Shown here in pieces: positions 1 to 8,954 of a DNA stretch of 51,042 nucleotides. The position numbers were made by a program, and so were the translations under genes. Each line of letters opens with the position of its first letter. Position 1 is the stretch's first letter. Origin of the DNA: UBA1234 sp964400015 (lineage in GTDB: Bacteria; Bacillota; Clostridia; TANB77; UBA1234); the NCBI GenBank assembly GCA_964400015.1, contig CAYNRR010000009.1, positions 1-51,042 of the forward strand, in the 5' to 3' direction. The notes under the pieces are model-generated. The model was not told where the DNA came from. It was given only the letters and a program-made list of their open reading frames with translations, and made no database searches.

Positions 1-69
1 AAAAGCTAGTACTAATGTTTAAAAATTTTTGAGACATTTTCGAAAATGATTGACACTAAAACATTACGA

Positions 70-96
70 AAGAGGCACCGCATCGCGGTGCCTCTT
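70..96 (-). terminator. Terminator of the acidic membrane protein gene
   Basis: A 12-bp perfect stem (AGAGGCACCGC and its complement) closes a 3-nt loop and is followed on the minus strand by TTTC. It lies 25 bp past the stop of the gene at 121-768. The uridine tract is short, but the GC-rich stem is strong. Confidence 0.7.
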
Positions 97-120
97 CTTG
101 GTCTTGCTTAAGACTTAGAA

Positions 121-768
121 TTACTTCTTAGTCTTCTTCTGCTTTCCAGCTTCAGGCTGCTGGTTAGCTGCATTGCGGAATGCCATGAACTTCATGAACA
201 GCTCATAGTCCTCTTGAGTGAATTCCTGCTGAGGAGCTTCTTCCTCTTCGGTCTCATCATCCTCTTCGTCGTCAACTACAGGACGGGGCTTGCGAGAACG
301 GATGGGCTTGGGAAGTTCTTCTTCTTCCTCTTCCTCTTCTTCGTCCTCATCATCGTCGTCCTCGTAATCTTCATCATCTTCTTCGTCTTCGAAATCGTCA
401 TCATCCCAGTCATCGTAGGGATTGATCACCTTTTCGTAGAGCCAGCTAAAGCCATCAGTAATCGTCATGCGATACCGAGTCATGGCAATAGCCAAGATAA
501 TGCCGAAGATGGCAACGAACTTGACCAAACGAGTAGCAGTGCTACCGATGATCTGCGGGATAACCTCAGGGAAAATCAAACCCACACACAAAATCGCCAA
601 ACAGACGAGCATGATCATCTTGTTCTGGCGAGGCATGTGCTGCTTGTGCGACTTCTTCTTGCGATTGACGGACTTACGACGCTGTTCAGCAGAGTAAGAA
701 GTGGCAGGGGCAGGACGCTTGCTTGCAGTGGATTTCCGAGTGCTGTTAGACCTTTTCTGATTAGACAT
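121..768 (-). CDS. Hypothetical acidic-tailed membrane protein
   Basis: Function not recognised; about 215 aa. The ATG at 768 is chosen because GGAGGA lies 8 nt upstream; the frame stays open further upstream but without a binding site. The N-terminus (about 1-50) is rich in Lys, Arg and Ser. Two hydrophobic segments follow (about residues 50-68 and 78-95), then a long Asp/Glu run and a C-terminal helix-like stretch (FTQEDYELFMKF) ending in lysines. It is probably a two-pass membrane protein with a charged cytoplasmic tail. Codon use differs sharply from all neighbours: C-ending codons dominate and it has two CGG arginine codons, at 478-476 and 738-736, which are otherwise almost absent here. 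That suggests recent transfer, a differently evolving gene or a contig join. Confidence 0.75.
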   Translation of the reverse strand: MSNQKRSNSTRKSTASKRPAPATSYSAEQRRKSVNRKKKSHKQHMPRQNKMIMLVCLAILCVGLIFPEVIPQIIGSTATRLVKFVAIFGIILAIAMTRYRMTITDGFSWLYEKVINPYDDWDDDDFEDEEDDEDYEDDDDEDEEEEEEEEELPKPIRSRKPRPVVDDEEDDETEEEEAPQQEFTQEDYELFMKFMAFRNAANQQPEAGKQKKTKK

Positions 769-867
769 AATTATGTCCTCCTTAAAAAAATTTTTTTCTG
801 GGTCTATAACAATTATAACCAAAATTATGTTAATTGTCAATATAAAGGAACGTTCATTTACCTAGAT

Positions 868-2175
868 TTAGCCCTCGATAATCGCTCTTATAAAACCTTT
901 TCCAAAAGAATCACTTTTTACTACTTTGATATTTAATGCATTTTTTACTTCATCTAATGTTGTGTTATCTAAGAAAATGTCTGCATCTTCTTTTAACATC
1001 TTTTTGTCTATTATCAAATAATCGCCTAAATCCTTATCTTTCAATCCTTCAATTAAATCTACACCAGTGATTAACCCTGTTACTGTAATTTCAGGTCCAA
1101 AGAACAAATTTTCAATTGGATATACATTTATTTTTAATCCATTAAATGTTTTTTCTAATATGTCAGCTTTTTCTCTAATAAATTTATACGATATCTTACC
1201 GGTTGCAATAGATACTGTTTTTTCAATGGTTTTTGGCTTGTATTTCATAAGTGTTTTGTTAAATTCTAAAGTAAAATATGAAAGTAAACCTATACCATCT
1301 TCTAATTGGTCAAAATTCCCATATTGTGTTGAGGGTGGTATTTCTCTATTTGCTTTTACATAAAATTCATCTGCACAATACACTAGATTTTCATTATATT
1401 CAGCACGAAATTTGTTTTGCCATGTTTCAACTTGGTCAATCAACTTTGAAGCTGTTTTTGGAGTAAAGCCTTCTAGTTGATATAGATTTTCTCTATATTT
1501 GGTAAGTCCTACTGGAACAATTGCAATTGATAATAAATTAGGGTAAAAAGCTGATAGTTCAGTAATTGTTTTATCTAACACTTTACCATCGTTAATATTT
1601 GGGCAAAGAACTATTTGTGCATTAACTTGTATACCGTTATCTGTTAAATATTTTATATAGTCTAAAATCATGCCTGCATTCTTATTATTTAGCATCATTT
1701 TTCGGATTTCGGGGTCAGTTGCATGAACTGATACGTTTATTGGACTTAAATGGTATTTAATTATTCTATCAAGATCTCTATAACCAGAATTAGTAAACGT
1801 TACATAATTTCCCGTCATAAATGAAAGTCTAAAATCATCATCTTTAAAAACTAATGTTTCACGTACTTTTGGTGGCAACTGATCCATAAAACAAAAAATA
1901 CACTTATTAGCACAACTTCTTGGCTTATCAATCAATTGCTCTTCAAATATTAGACCTAAGTCTTCATTTTCTTCTTTTTCAATTTCTAAATCCCATATTT
2001 CTCCATCTGGCTTTTCTATGCTCATTTCAATATATTCATCAAAAATTTGATATTTATAGTCTAATATATCATGTATTTCTGTATTGTTTATTGTAAGCAA
2101 GAAGTCACCTGGTTCAATTTCCATCTCTTCTGCTATAGAATCTGGCATTATGCCTTTTATATATATCTTTTTCAT
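868..2175 (-). CDS. DUF512 family radical SAM protein with N-terminal PDZ-like domain
   Basis: About 435 aa. The ATG at 2175 (MKKIYIKGI) follows GGGAG at a good distance. Residues 1-70 form a PDZ-like segment (GIMPDSIAEEMEIEPGD). A radical-SAM-type cysteine cluster, CANKCIFCF (C-x3-C-x2-C), follows at about residue 88 and would hold a 4Fe-4S cluster. The C-terminal part matches the DUF512 / 'NifB/MoaA-like Fe-S oxidoreductase' family common in Clostridia, whose substrate is unknown. It lies 67 bp downstream of rpmF with a terminator between, so it may depend on read-through or a weak internal promoter. Family assignment is secure; function is not known. Confidence 0.9.
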   Translation of the reverse strand: MKKIYIKGIMPDSIAEEMEIEPGDFLLTINNTEIHDILDYKYQIFDEYIEMSIEKPDGEIWDLEIEKEENEDLGLIFEEQLIDKPRSCANKCIFCFMDQLPPKVRETLVFKDDDFRLSFMTGNYVTFTNSGYRDLDRIIKYHLSPINVSVHATDPEIRKMMLNNKNAGMILDYIKYLTDNGIQVNAQIVLCPNINDGKVLDKTITELSAFYPNLLSIAIVPVGLTKYRENLYQLEGFTPKTASKLIDQVETWQNKFRAEYNENLVYCADEFYVKANREIPPSTQYGNFDQLEDGIGLLSYFTLEFNKTLMKYKPKTIEKTVSIATGKISYKFIREKADILEKTFNGLKINVYPIENLFFGPEITVTGLITGVDLIEGLKDKDLGDYLIIDKKMLKEDADIFLDNTTLDEVKNALNIKVVKSDSFGKGFIRAIIEG

Positions 2176-2201
2176 ATTACTCCCTTCTACAATTTTGAAT
2201 A

Positions 2202-2228
2202 CAAAAAAAGCAACTTGATACAAGTTGC
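2202..2228 (-). terminator. rpmF terminator
   Basis: GCAACTTG-TAT-CAAGTTGC is followed on the minus strand by seven T. It lies directly after the rpmF stop codon and 27 bp before the next gene, so it should attenuate transcription into the DUF512 gene. Confidence 0.8.
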
Positions 2229-2242
2229 CTTAAATTGTTTTA

Positions 2243-2440
2243 TTAGTCATTAGCTGCTTTTTTCTCTTTTTTAGCTATTACTTCTTTACCGTCGTAGTAA
2301 CCACAATTTTTGCAAACTCTGTGTGGTTGTACTGGTTCGTGACAATGTGAACATTCAACAAATCCTGGAGCTTCTAACTTCCATGTTGATCTTCTTAAAC
2401 CAGTTCTAGCTTTAGACCATCTTCTTTTTGGTTGTGCCAT
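2243..2440 (-). CDS. rpmF: 50S ribosomal protein L32
   Basis: 65 aa, a normal size for L32. The protein begins MAQPKRRWSKARTGLRRSTW, typical of the family, and carries a zinc-ribbon pattern CSHC...CKNC (residues about 30-46). The ATG at 2440 follows GGAGGG. It is a component of the large ribosomal subunit. In many Firmicutes it follows the yceD (DUF177) gene; here it is monocistronic between a consensus promoter and a terminator. Confidence 0.97.
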   Translation of the reverse strand: MAQPKRRWSKARTGLRRSTWKLEAPGFVECSHCHEPVQPHRVCKNCGYYDGKEVIAKKEKKAAND

Positions 2441-2599
2441 TTTATATTTCCCTCCTCTATCTAGGTTAAATTTTATTCTAAGTGTGTTATTTCTTGTTAT
2501 CATTATAAAACGCTAAAATGCAGAAATATCAATGACTATCCGAAAAAATACACCAAACCGACGTAACTTCTAGTGTTAACCTAGTGTCAACGTACGAAA

Positions 2600-2628
2600 T
2601 TATATACTGTTTTATCTATTTTGTCAAG
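2600..2628 (-). promoter_or_regulatory. Consensus sigma-A promoter of rpmF
   Basis: On the minus strand a perfect TTGACA (2628-2623), 17-bp spacer and perfect TATAAT (2605-2600) lie about 160 bp upstream of rpmF. The resulting leader of about 150 nt contains two adjacent imperfect 10-mers, TTGACACTAG and TTAACACTAG, directly after the start site; their role is unknown. Confidence 0.85.
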
Positions 2629-2662
2629 CATTTGGTAAACTAATCAGAAATTTAGTTTATAA

Positions 2663-2881
2663 CTAGTCTAATGGATAAAATTTTATAGTCGCTTCCGGAA
2701 TTGCACCTTCATACTTTGGTCTTTCGATGTTTAAGTCAAATGAAGCCAAAGTTTTAACTGTATTACTGTTCATATTAGATACAGTTGGCGTAGGAATACT
2801 CATTTCTTCCGTTCCAGCTGGCAAATATTTATTTTTATTAAATCCAAAAGACATGAAAAACTTACTAAAAATATTGCTCAT
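2663..2881 (-). CDS. Small hypothetical protein downstream of murD
   Basis: 72 aa, not recognised. It begins MSNIFSKFFMSFGFNK, is polar, has no membrane segment or signal peptide, and ends in a possible beta-rich stretch (ATIKFYPLD). A purine-rich AAAGGGG lies about 10 nt before the ATG and the gene follows murD by 70 bp on the same strand, so it is probably the last cistron of the PBP-pfkA-murD run. The coding call rests on the binding site, context and AT-rich codon use only. Confidence 0.55.
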   Translation of the reverse strand: MSNIFSKFFMSFGFNKNKYLPAGTEEMSIPTPTVSNMNSNTVKTLASFDLNIERPKYEGAIPEATIKFYPLD

Positions 2882-2951
2882 TAGCCATTCCCCTTTTCTC
2901 TTTTGTAATTTCTCTTACATTTTATATGTTTAGTAGCAATGTTTCAAGCTT

Positions 2952-4358
2952 TTATTTCAAATCTTTAACTAAATCTTTAAATTTGTTTCCTCTTTCTACA
3001 AAGTTTTTAAACATATCAAAGCTAGCACTTGCTGGTGAGAAAAAGACAGTGTCGCCACTTGAACTGTTTTTGAATGCTGTTTTTACAGCTTCTTCCAACG
3101 TTTCGCATTCCAATATCGGTAAATTTAGTACTCCATCTCTTTTTTCTATTTCATTTACTGTCGCCGTCTTAATCTTTTCTTTTGTTTGCCCCATTAAAAT
3201 TAAAACTTTTACATGATCAACTATGTATCTACCCATATCAGTATAATCTAGGTGCTTGTCGTAGCCTCCTGCTATAAGAACAACTTTTTCTTTAAAACTT
3301 GCAAGCCCTGCAATCGTACGCGTTGGACTACTGCCAATTGAATCATTATACCATCTTACTCCATCTAGTTCACGAACAAATTCCATTCTATGCTCAACAC
3401 CTCTAAATGTTGTTAAAACATTTTGAATAGATTCAATTGTAACTAAGTCTTTAACTGCTGCTATTGCTGTGCAAGCGTTTTCAATATTATGTTTACCTAG
3501 TAACAATATTTCATTTGTGTTTATTACAGATGTTTTTTCTTTATTTTTAACAATTTTAATTTCATCATCTTCTAATATTACGCCATCGTCTAGTTTTGAT
3601 TTTGTAGAGAAAAATCTTACTTCATTTTGTATCTCATTTGCAAATTCATGAGTTATATCGTTATCATAATTTAACACTACGACATCGTTACTAGTTTGAT
3701 ATTTAAATATGTTTTTCTTTGCCTCTATGTATTCCTCATAAGACTTATGAACATCTAAATGATTTGGAGAAACATTCGTTACAACTGCTATATTAGGACT
3801 CTTTTTCAAAGTCATTAGTTGAAAACTACTAAGTTCAAGCACTATTATGTCTTCAGGACGCATTTCATCTATTTGTGCAAAAATTGGAGTTCCTATATTA
3901 CCTCCTAAATAGCAATGATATCCTTCTTCTACCAACATTTTATGTATTAAAGTTGTTGTAGTTGTTTTTCCATCGCTTCCCGTAATTGCAATTATTTTAG
4001 CTGGTGCAAGTTCTATAAGCATTTCGATTTCAGAAGTTAATCTTGCTCCTCTTTCTATTTCTTTTTGAATTGCAGGGAAATCAGGTCTCATACCTGGCGT
4101 TCTAAAGATAACATCATATCCATGCAAATTTTCTAAATAATCTTCTCCTAAAGAAAAGTTTATCCCTTGTAATACATACTCTTCAATCAAAGCTTTTCCA
4201 AGCTCTTCTTCTGTTTTTTTATCGAAAACAGTTATGTTTACGTCTAGATCAAGTAAGTACTTAATAAGGGGGGTGTTACTAACACCCATCCCCATTATAG
4301 CAACATACTTTCCTTTTATATCTTCTTTGAATTTTTCTAATTTCTGATTTGTATACAT
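2952..4358 (-). CDS. murD: UDP-N-acetylmuramoylalanine--D-glutamate ligase
   Basis: 468 aa, slightly longer than the usual 440-460. It adds D-glutamate to UDP-MurNAc-L-Ala in the cytoplasmic stage of peptidoglycan synthesis. The N-terminal nucleotide-sugar domain shows MGMGVSNTPL; the central ATPase domain has the Mur-ligase P-loop GSDGKTTTT (about residue 126), LELSSFQL and NVSPNHLDVH; the C-terminal domain has HRMEFV and the DSIGSSPTRT motif. The ATG at 4358 follows GGAGAG. It lies 19 bp downstream of pfkA on the same strand and is probably co-transcribed. Confidence 0.95.
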   Translation of the reverse strand: MYTNQKLEKFKEDIKGKYVAIMGMGVSNTPLIKYLLDLDVNITVFDKKTEEELGKALIEEYVLQGINFSLGEDYLENLHGYDVIFRTPGMRPDFPAIQKEIERGARLTSEIEMLIELAPAKIIAITGSDGKTTTTTLIHKMLVEEGYHCYLGGNIGTPIFAQIDEMRPEDIIVLELSSFQLMTLKKSPNIAVVTNVSPNHLDVHKSYEEYIEAKKNIFKYQTSNDVVVLNYDNDITHEFANEIQNEVRFFSTKSKLDDGVILEDDEIKIVKNKEKTSVINTNEILLLGKHNIENACTAIAAVKDLVTIESIQNVLTTFRGVEHRMEFVRELDGVRWYNDSIGSSPTRTIAGLASFKEKVVLIAGGYDKHLDYTDMGRYIVDHVKVLILMGQTKEKIKTATVNEIEKRDGVLNLPILECETLEEAVKTAFKNSSSGDTVFFSPASASFDMFKNFVERGNKFKDLVKDLK

Positions 4359-4377
4359 TTAAAATCACTCTCCATAA

Positions 4378-5493
4378 CTAATCGCCTAAACAAATCCCTA
4401 TGCGTCTAGCTGTTTGAACCCAATCTCCGTTTAAGTCTACAGGTCTTATGTTTGAAGATTCTTCTCCTATTTTAGTGTCTTTACCTGCAACCTCATCTAA
4501 TGGTACATATGTTATTCTTCCGTTTAATAGTGTTACCATTTGATTAAATTTACCCTCTATAGCAAGTTGCATTGCCATAGAACCATATTGAGTTGCTAAA
4601 ATTCTGTCATAAGGACCTGTATTGCCTCCTCTTTGTAAATATCCAAGAGTAGTGCATCTAGCTTCTATTCCTGTTAATCTTTCAACTTCTCTTGCAACAT
4701 ACTCTCCAGCACCACCAAGTCTAATTTTATCTGGACTGTCGCTTACAGTAGCTTTTACTGCTAATTCTCCTCCTATTGGTTTAGCACCTTCTGCAACAAC
4801 AATTATGCTATAGTTTTGACCTCTTTCTTTTCTTTTATTTATTTGAGCAACTACTTTGTTTAAATCATATGATATTTCAGGTATTAGAATTGTATCTGCA
4901 CCACCAGCAATACCAGCAGCCATAGCAATCCATCCTGCATATCTTCCCATAACTTCTAAAATAAGTACTCTTCCGTGTGATTCGGCAGTAGTTTTTATTC
5001 TATCAATTGCTTCTGTTGCTACTTCAACAGCTGTATAAAATCCAAATGTAGTATCTGTGTGAGGTACGTCGTTATCTATTGTTTTAGGAACACCTATAAC
5101 ATTTAGTCCTCTACGTGTATAATCTCTTGCAGATTTTAAAGAACCATCTCCACCTATTACTATCAGGCAGTCATATCCATCTGCTTTTAATCTTTCAGCA
5201 ACTTCAACAGATCTATCTACGTACTCGATTTCTCCCTTATCATTTTTAGTTGGAACAGCAAAGTTATTAGACTTGTTATTAGAACCTAAGATTGTACCAC
5301 CTTTTGAAATAATTCCGTTTGTAATCTTTGGGTCAAGTTTTATATATCTGTTTTCTAGAAGGCCTTTATATCCTTCTAGAAAACCATATGTTTCAACGCC
5401 TTCGTAACTAGCTGTTTTTACGATACCTCTTATAACTGCATTTAATCCAGGGCAATCTCCACCAGCTGTTAAAATACCTACTTTTTTAACCAT
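4378..5493 (-). CDS. pfkA: 6-phosphofructokinase
   Basis: 371 aa, longer than the 320-aa E. coli type. It phosphorylates fructose 6-phosphate to fructose 1,6-bisphosphate in glycolysis. Visible motifs are GGDCPGLNA (phosphate donor loop), IGGDGSLKSA, PKTIDNDV, MGRYAGWIA and LGYLQRGG. Gly in GGDGS is the residue expected for ATP use, while Lys in PKTIDND is typical of pyrophosphate-type or group III enzymes. It therefore looks like a group III 'mixed-substrate' PFK, probably ATP-dependent. The ATG at 5493 has AGGAGG upstream. It lies between a class A PBP and murD. Confidence 0.93.
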   Translation of the reverse strand: MVKKVGILTAGGDCPGLNAVIRGIVKTASYEGVETYGFLEGYKGLLENRYIKLDPKITNGIISKGGTILGSNNKSNNFAVPTKNDKGEIEYVDRSVEVAERLKADGYDCLIVIGGDGSLKSARDYTRRGLNVIGVPKTIDNDVPHTDTTFGFYTAVEVATEAIDRIKTTAESHGRVLILEVMGRYAGWIAMAAGIAGGADTILIPEISYDLNKVVAQINKRKERGQNYSIIVVAEGAKPIGGELAVKATVSDSPDKIRLGGAGEYVAREVERLTGIEARCTTLGYLQRGGNTGPYDRILATQYGSMAMQLAIEGKFNQMVTLLNGRITYVPLDEVAGKDTKIGEESSNIRPVDLNGDWVQTARRIGICLGD

Positions 5494-5537
5494 TGTAAAT
5501 TTCCTCCTTATTTTCTCTTGTACTTATCATTGTTTTT

Positions 5538-7961
5538 TCAATTAGAATAGTTCCACCAAAACTTTCCTGTATTTTTCTTGTCATTATCGTCATCTTCGTC
5601 TTCATCGTCGAAGTCAAAATTACCTTCCCATCCAGATGGATATTTATTATTTGTAATATAATTGCCATCTTCGTCCTTTGGACAGTAATGATACTCACAG
5701 TAATCAAATGGTACTTCATAATCAAAATCTGCTGGCAAAGAACTTGGCTTTTCTTCATATTTTCTATCAATACAAACTTTATTTACTAATGTATGTTTTT
5801 CCAAACAAGTTGGATTTGGTAACAATAGTGTATCTGAGCAAACTTGAACGCTTATATGTGTAGAGCATTCTTCTGTTGGCACTTGATCTTTACTAAAATA
5901 TTCTGTAATTGTTCTATCGCCTCTTGGATCATTTTTGCAAAGATCAGTTGCTAGCAAGCCCGAATCAGCACAAACTTCTACTGTTGTAACACTTGAAGGT
6001 TTTGTAAAGCTTGTTGTTTTAGGATAATTTGTTGCTGATAATCCTGAATGTACTTCTTTCATTACAGCTTTCCATATCTTTGCTGCTGGATTTCCCGCTG
6101 CATTAACGGTTTTTTGTTGATCATATCCAACCCATACCGATGCAACGTAATAAGGAGTATAGCCTGCAAACCATCTATCCATTGATTCATTTGTTGTTCC
6201 TGTTTTTCCTGCTACTGGCATTCCATTTGGAAGTTGTGCTGAACCACCTGTACCATTAGCACCTGTTATAACATCTCTTAACATACTAGTAACAATAAAT
6301 GCTGAATCTTGCGAAACTACTTCTCTTAATTCGCTTGTCTTCGTAAGTAATGTTTCCTGCTCTCTATCTACAACTTTTGTATATAATTTAGGTTCTAAAT
6401 ATATTCCACAATTAGCAAGAGAACCGTATGCAGCAGCATGTTCATATGGTGACATTCCTTTTGTAAGTCCACCAAGTGCTAACGCTCCTGGATAAACATC
6501 TCTTGAATCATCTATAGAAGTTATACCCATCTTTTTTAAGTATGAAATCGATACATCTGAGCCGACAGCTTGTTGTGCTTTGGCTGCTATAATATTACTT
6601 GAAACTTCAATAGCTTTTCTAACTGTAGTTAGTCCTCTATATGTTTTATAACTATTGTGTGGACTCCACATTGTTACACCAACTTTAAACGTTGTTGGAA
6701 TATCATCAAACGTTGTGGCTGCTGAAAATGTACCATTATCTATTCCTGGTGCATATACAGCTAATGGTTTAATTGTAGAGCCTGGTGCTCTATACGTTTG
6801 TGTTGCACGGTTTAAACCACGAAGCACAGTTTTTTGACCAGCTCCACCTATTAGTCCAACCACATTTCCTTTTGAATAGTCAATTACTACCATTGCAGAT
6901 TGAAGTTCTGGATCATATGTGCCATTACGCAATTTAAAATATGATTCATCACTATATACATTTTCCATAGCACTTTGAACACTTGGATCTATTGTACTAT
7001 AAATTTTTAATCCGTTTGAATAGATCATTTTCTGTGCCATAATTTTAGTTACGCCTTTTTCTTCTTGCAAATCTTTTACTAGTTGATCAATTAAGGCATC
7101 AACAAAGTAATCATTACTCGAAGTAGATTCTAGCGTTCCTTTTTCATAAACCAACTCTTGTGCAATCGCTTCATCATATTGTGCTTGCTCTATATAACCA
7201 CACTCTAACATTTTACCCAAAACAAGTTTTTGTCTATTTTTAGCTTTTTCAGGTTGATTATAAGGATTATATCCTTCAGGTGCTTGTGCTAACCCTGCTA
7301 TCAAAGCAGCTTCAGCAATAGTTAAATCTGCTGAGCTTTTGTTAAAGTATGTATACGATGCCGTTTCAACTCCATAAGCTCCACTACCCAAATAAATTAT
7401 GTTCATATACAATTCGATAATCTGATCTTTAGTTAGCCATTGTTCTACCTGAATTGCTCTAACAATTTCTCTAGCTTTTCTTTGCCAACTATGGTCATCA
7501 TCTTTGGTAACTTTCTTTACTAATTGTTGAGTTATTGTACTTCCACCAAAGTTTGAATTACCTGTTGTTATAAATTTCAAAACAGCTGCACCAGTACGTT
7601 TCACGTCTATACCAAAATGTTGTTCAAATCTTTCATCTTCGATTGCTATAAATGCTTTTGGTAAATATGGTGACATATCGTCTAATGAAGAATAATATCT
7701 ATTTTCTTCGTTGTATAGAGTTGCATATTCATTGCCATCTTTATCATATATAACTGTTGTGAAATCACTTATTTCAAAATCTGCTCTAGATAATGCTCCA
7801 GCACCATTAAGAATTGCTACAACAGCACCCACAGCTAAACCAATTCCTACTACAAATACTATCAAAAAAGTAATCAAAATTATCTTCCAAATTTTACGTG
7901 AAGTCTTTTTTGATTTTTTCTTACTTTTCTTACTATCATTTGTTTTTCCCTTATCTGGCAT
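5538..7961 (-). CDS. Class A penicillin-binding protein (transglycosylase/transpeptidase)
   Basis: 807 aa bifunctional peptidoglycan synthase anchored by one N-terminal membrane segment (about residues 28-50) after a very lysine-rich cytoplasmic tail. The GT51 glycosyltransferase domain (about 80-250) has EDERFEQHFG with its catalytic Glu and GGSTITQQLVKK. The transpeptidase domain (about 340-640) has STIK (nucleophile Ser in APGSTIKPL), SSN and AGKTGTT. A cysteine-containing C-terminal extension (about 660-760) ends in an acidic DEDEDDDND tail. The ATG at 7961 follows GGAGGAGG. The gene is PBP1A/PonA-like and precedes pfkA by 44 bp. Confidence 0.95.
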   Translation of the reverse strand: MPDKGKTNDSKKSKKKSKKTSRKIWKIILITFLIVFVVGIGLAVGAVVAILNGAGALSRADFEISDFTTVIYDKDGNEYATLYNEENRYYSSLDDMSPYLPKAFIAIEDERFEQHFGIDVKRTGAAVLKFITTGNSNFGGSTITQQLVKKVTKDDDHSWQRKAREIVRAIQVEQWLTKDQIIELYMNIIYLGSGAYGVETASYTYFNKSSADLTIAEAALIAGLAQAPEGYNPYNQPEKAKNRQKLVLGKMLECGYIEQAQYDEAIAQELVYEKGTLESTSSNDYFVDALIDQLVKDLQEEKGVTKIMAQKMIYSNGLKIYSTIDPSVQSAMENVYSDESYFKLRNGTYDPELQSAMVVIDYSKGNVVGLIGGAGQKTVLRGLNRATQTYRAPGSTIKPLAVYAPGIDNGTFSAATTFDDIPTTFKVGVTMWSPHNSYKTYRGLTTVRKAIEVSSNIIAAKAQQAVGSDVSISYLKKMGITSIDDSRDVYPGALALGGLTKGMSPYEHAAAYGSLANCGIYLEPKLYTKVVDREQETLLTKTSELREVVSQDSAFIVTSMLRDVITGANGTGGSAQLPNGMPVAGKTGTTNESMDRWFAGYTPYYVASVWVGYDQQKTVNAAGNPAAKIWKAVMKEVHSGLSATNYPKTTSFTKPSSVTTVEVCADSGLLATDLCKNDPRGDRTITEYFSKDQVPTEECSTHISVQVCSDTLLLPNPTCLEKHTLVNKVCIDRKYEEKPSSLPADFDYEVPFDYCEYHYCPKDEDGNYITNNKYPSGWEGNFDFDDEDEDDDNDKKNTGKFWWNYSN

Positions 7962-8043
7962 GTTTTCGCCTCCTCCAAAATTTTACGGATTTATTATATA
8001 ATACTTACTTTAAAAAGTAAATATGTTGGGGACGTTGTAATAT

Positions 8044-8892
8044 TTATAAAATATCTTCTATAGAAGTATATACCAATGCCCCATTTTTTATTAGTTCATT
8101 TGTTCCACTACTTTTATAAGAATTTATATTTCCAGGTACAGCATATACGTTTTTTCCTTGCTCTAATGCAAAGTCAACCGTTATTAAAGCTCCACTTTTC
8201 TTAGCTGCTTCAACAACTATTAAGCTATCTGAAAGTCCACTTATAATTCGATTTCTTGCTGGGAAATTTTCTGGTTTTACTTTTGTACCAACAACATATT
8301 CAGAAAGAATTAGTCCATGTTGCATAATTTTATAAAACAATTGGTTATTCTCTGATGGATATACTATATCCAAACCACATCCTGTAACTGCGATTGTTTT
8401 TCCATTTCCTACCACCGTCCCTCGATGTGCCATTGTGTCGATTCCTCGCGCCATTCCGCTAACTACGGTGTATTTGTGTGAAACACATGCACGTGCTATT
8501 TCGTATGCTGTTTTGAGACCATATTCGCTTGCATTTCTTGAGCCTACTATACTTATACACTTACTATTTATTAAATCTATATTTCCTCTATAAAAAAGTG
8601 TAATTGGTGGATCATAAATTTGTTTTAATTTAGAAGGATATTTTTCTTCCAAAATATTTAGTTGTCCTATTTTGTTTATATTCATGAATTTTTCCATTCT
8701 TTCTATTAAGTTTATGTCTTTTTGAAAATATATTTTTTTCGATAATGTTTCTCCTATTCCTTCTACTTCTCTTAATTCTTTTTCTGATGCCAAGAAAATT
8801 TTTTGAGGTTCATTGTCAAATCTTTTTAATAATCTTTGCTTTTTTATACTTCCTATTCCTTCAATTGTTGCAAGTCAAAGCCAATAATTCAT
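8044..8892 (-). CDS. dprA: DNA-processing protein DprA with an in-frame UGA at codon 6
   Basis: About 282 codons from the ATG at 8892, which has AAAGGAG 5 nt upstream. DprA binds single-stranded DNA and loads RecA in transformation and recombination. The N-terminal helix-hairpin-like region reads MNYWL, then UGA (8877-8875), then LATIEGIGSIKK, in the same frame as the Rossmann-fold core (SIVGSRNASEYG, VSGMARGIDTMAH, VTGCGLD, ENFPARNRIISGLS). Trp is common in the family at the UGA position. If UGA stops translation, the next usable start is a poor TTG at 8793, which would lose the N-terminal domain. UGA ends other genes here, so this is either a nonsense mutation, low-level read-through or a sequence error. 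The usual C-terminal winged-helix domain is also absent. Confidence 0.85.
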
Positions 8893-8916
8893 GTAAACTC
8901 CTTTCTTTTTCATACA

Positions 8917-8946
8917 AAAAGGGTAAAGCACAATAATGCTTTACCC
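8917..8946 (-). terminator. folD terminator
   Basis: GGGTAAAGCA, a loop, TGCTTTACCC, then TTTTTG on the minus strand. It lies between folD and dprA, so dprA should have its own promoter or rely on read-through. Confidence 0.85.
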
Positions 8947-8954
8947 CCATATTT

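Noticed and set aside
214..936. Long plus-strand open frame opposite the acidic membrane protein gene
   Set aside because: It is the antisense shadow of the Asp/Glu run; it has Phe/Leu/Val low complexity and no ribosome binding site.
5486..5770. Minus-strand frame between pfkA and the PBP
   Set aside because: It overlaps the C-terminus of the PBP in another frame and has no plausible protein content.
8869..8880. CTTTGAC in dprA is identical to the prfB (RF2) programmed frameshift heptamer
   Set aside because: A +1 shift here leads to a TAG after seven codons and not into the dprA frame, which continues without a shift past the UGA.
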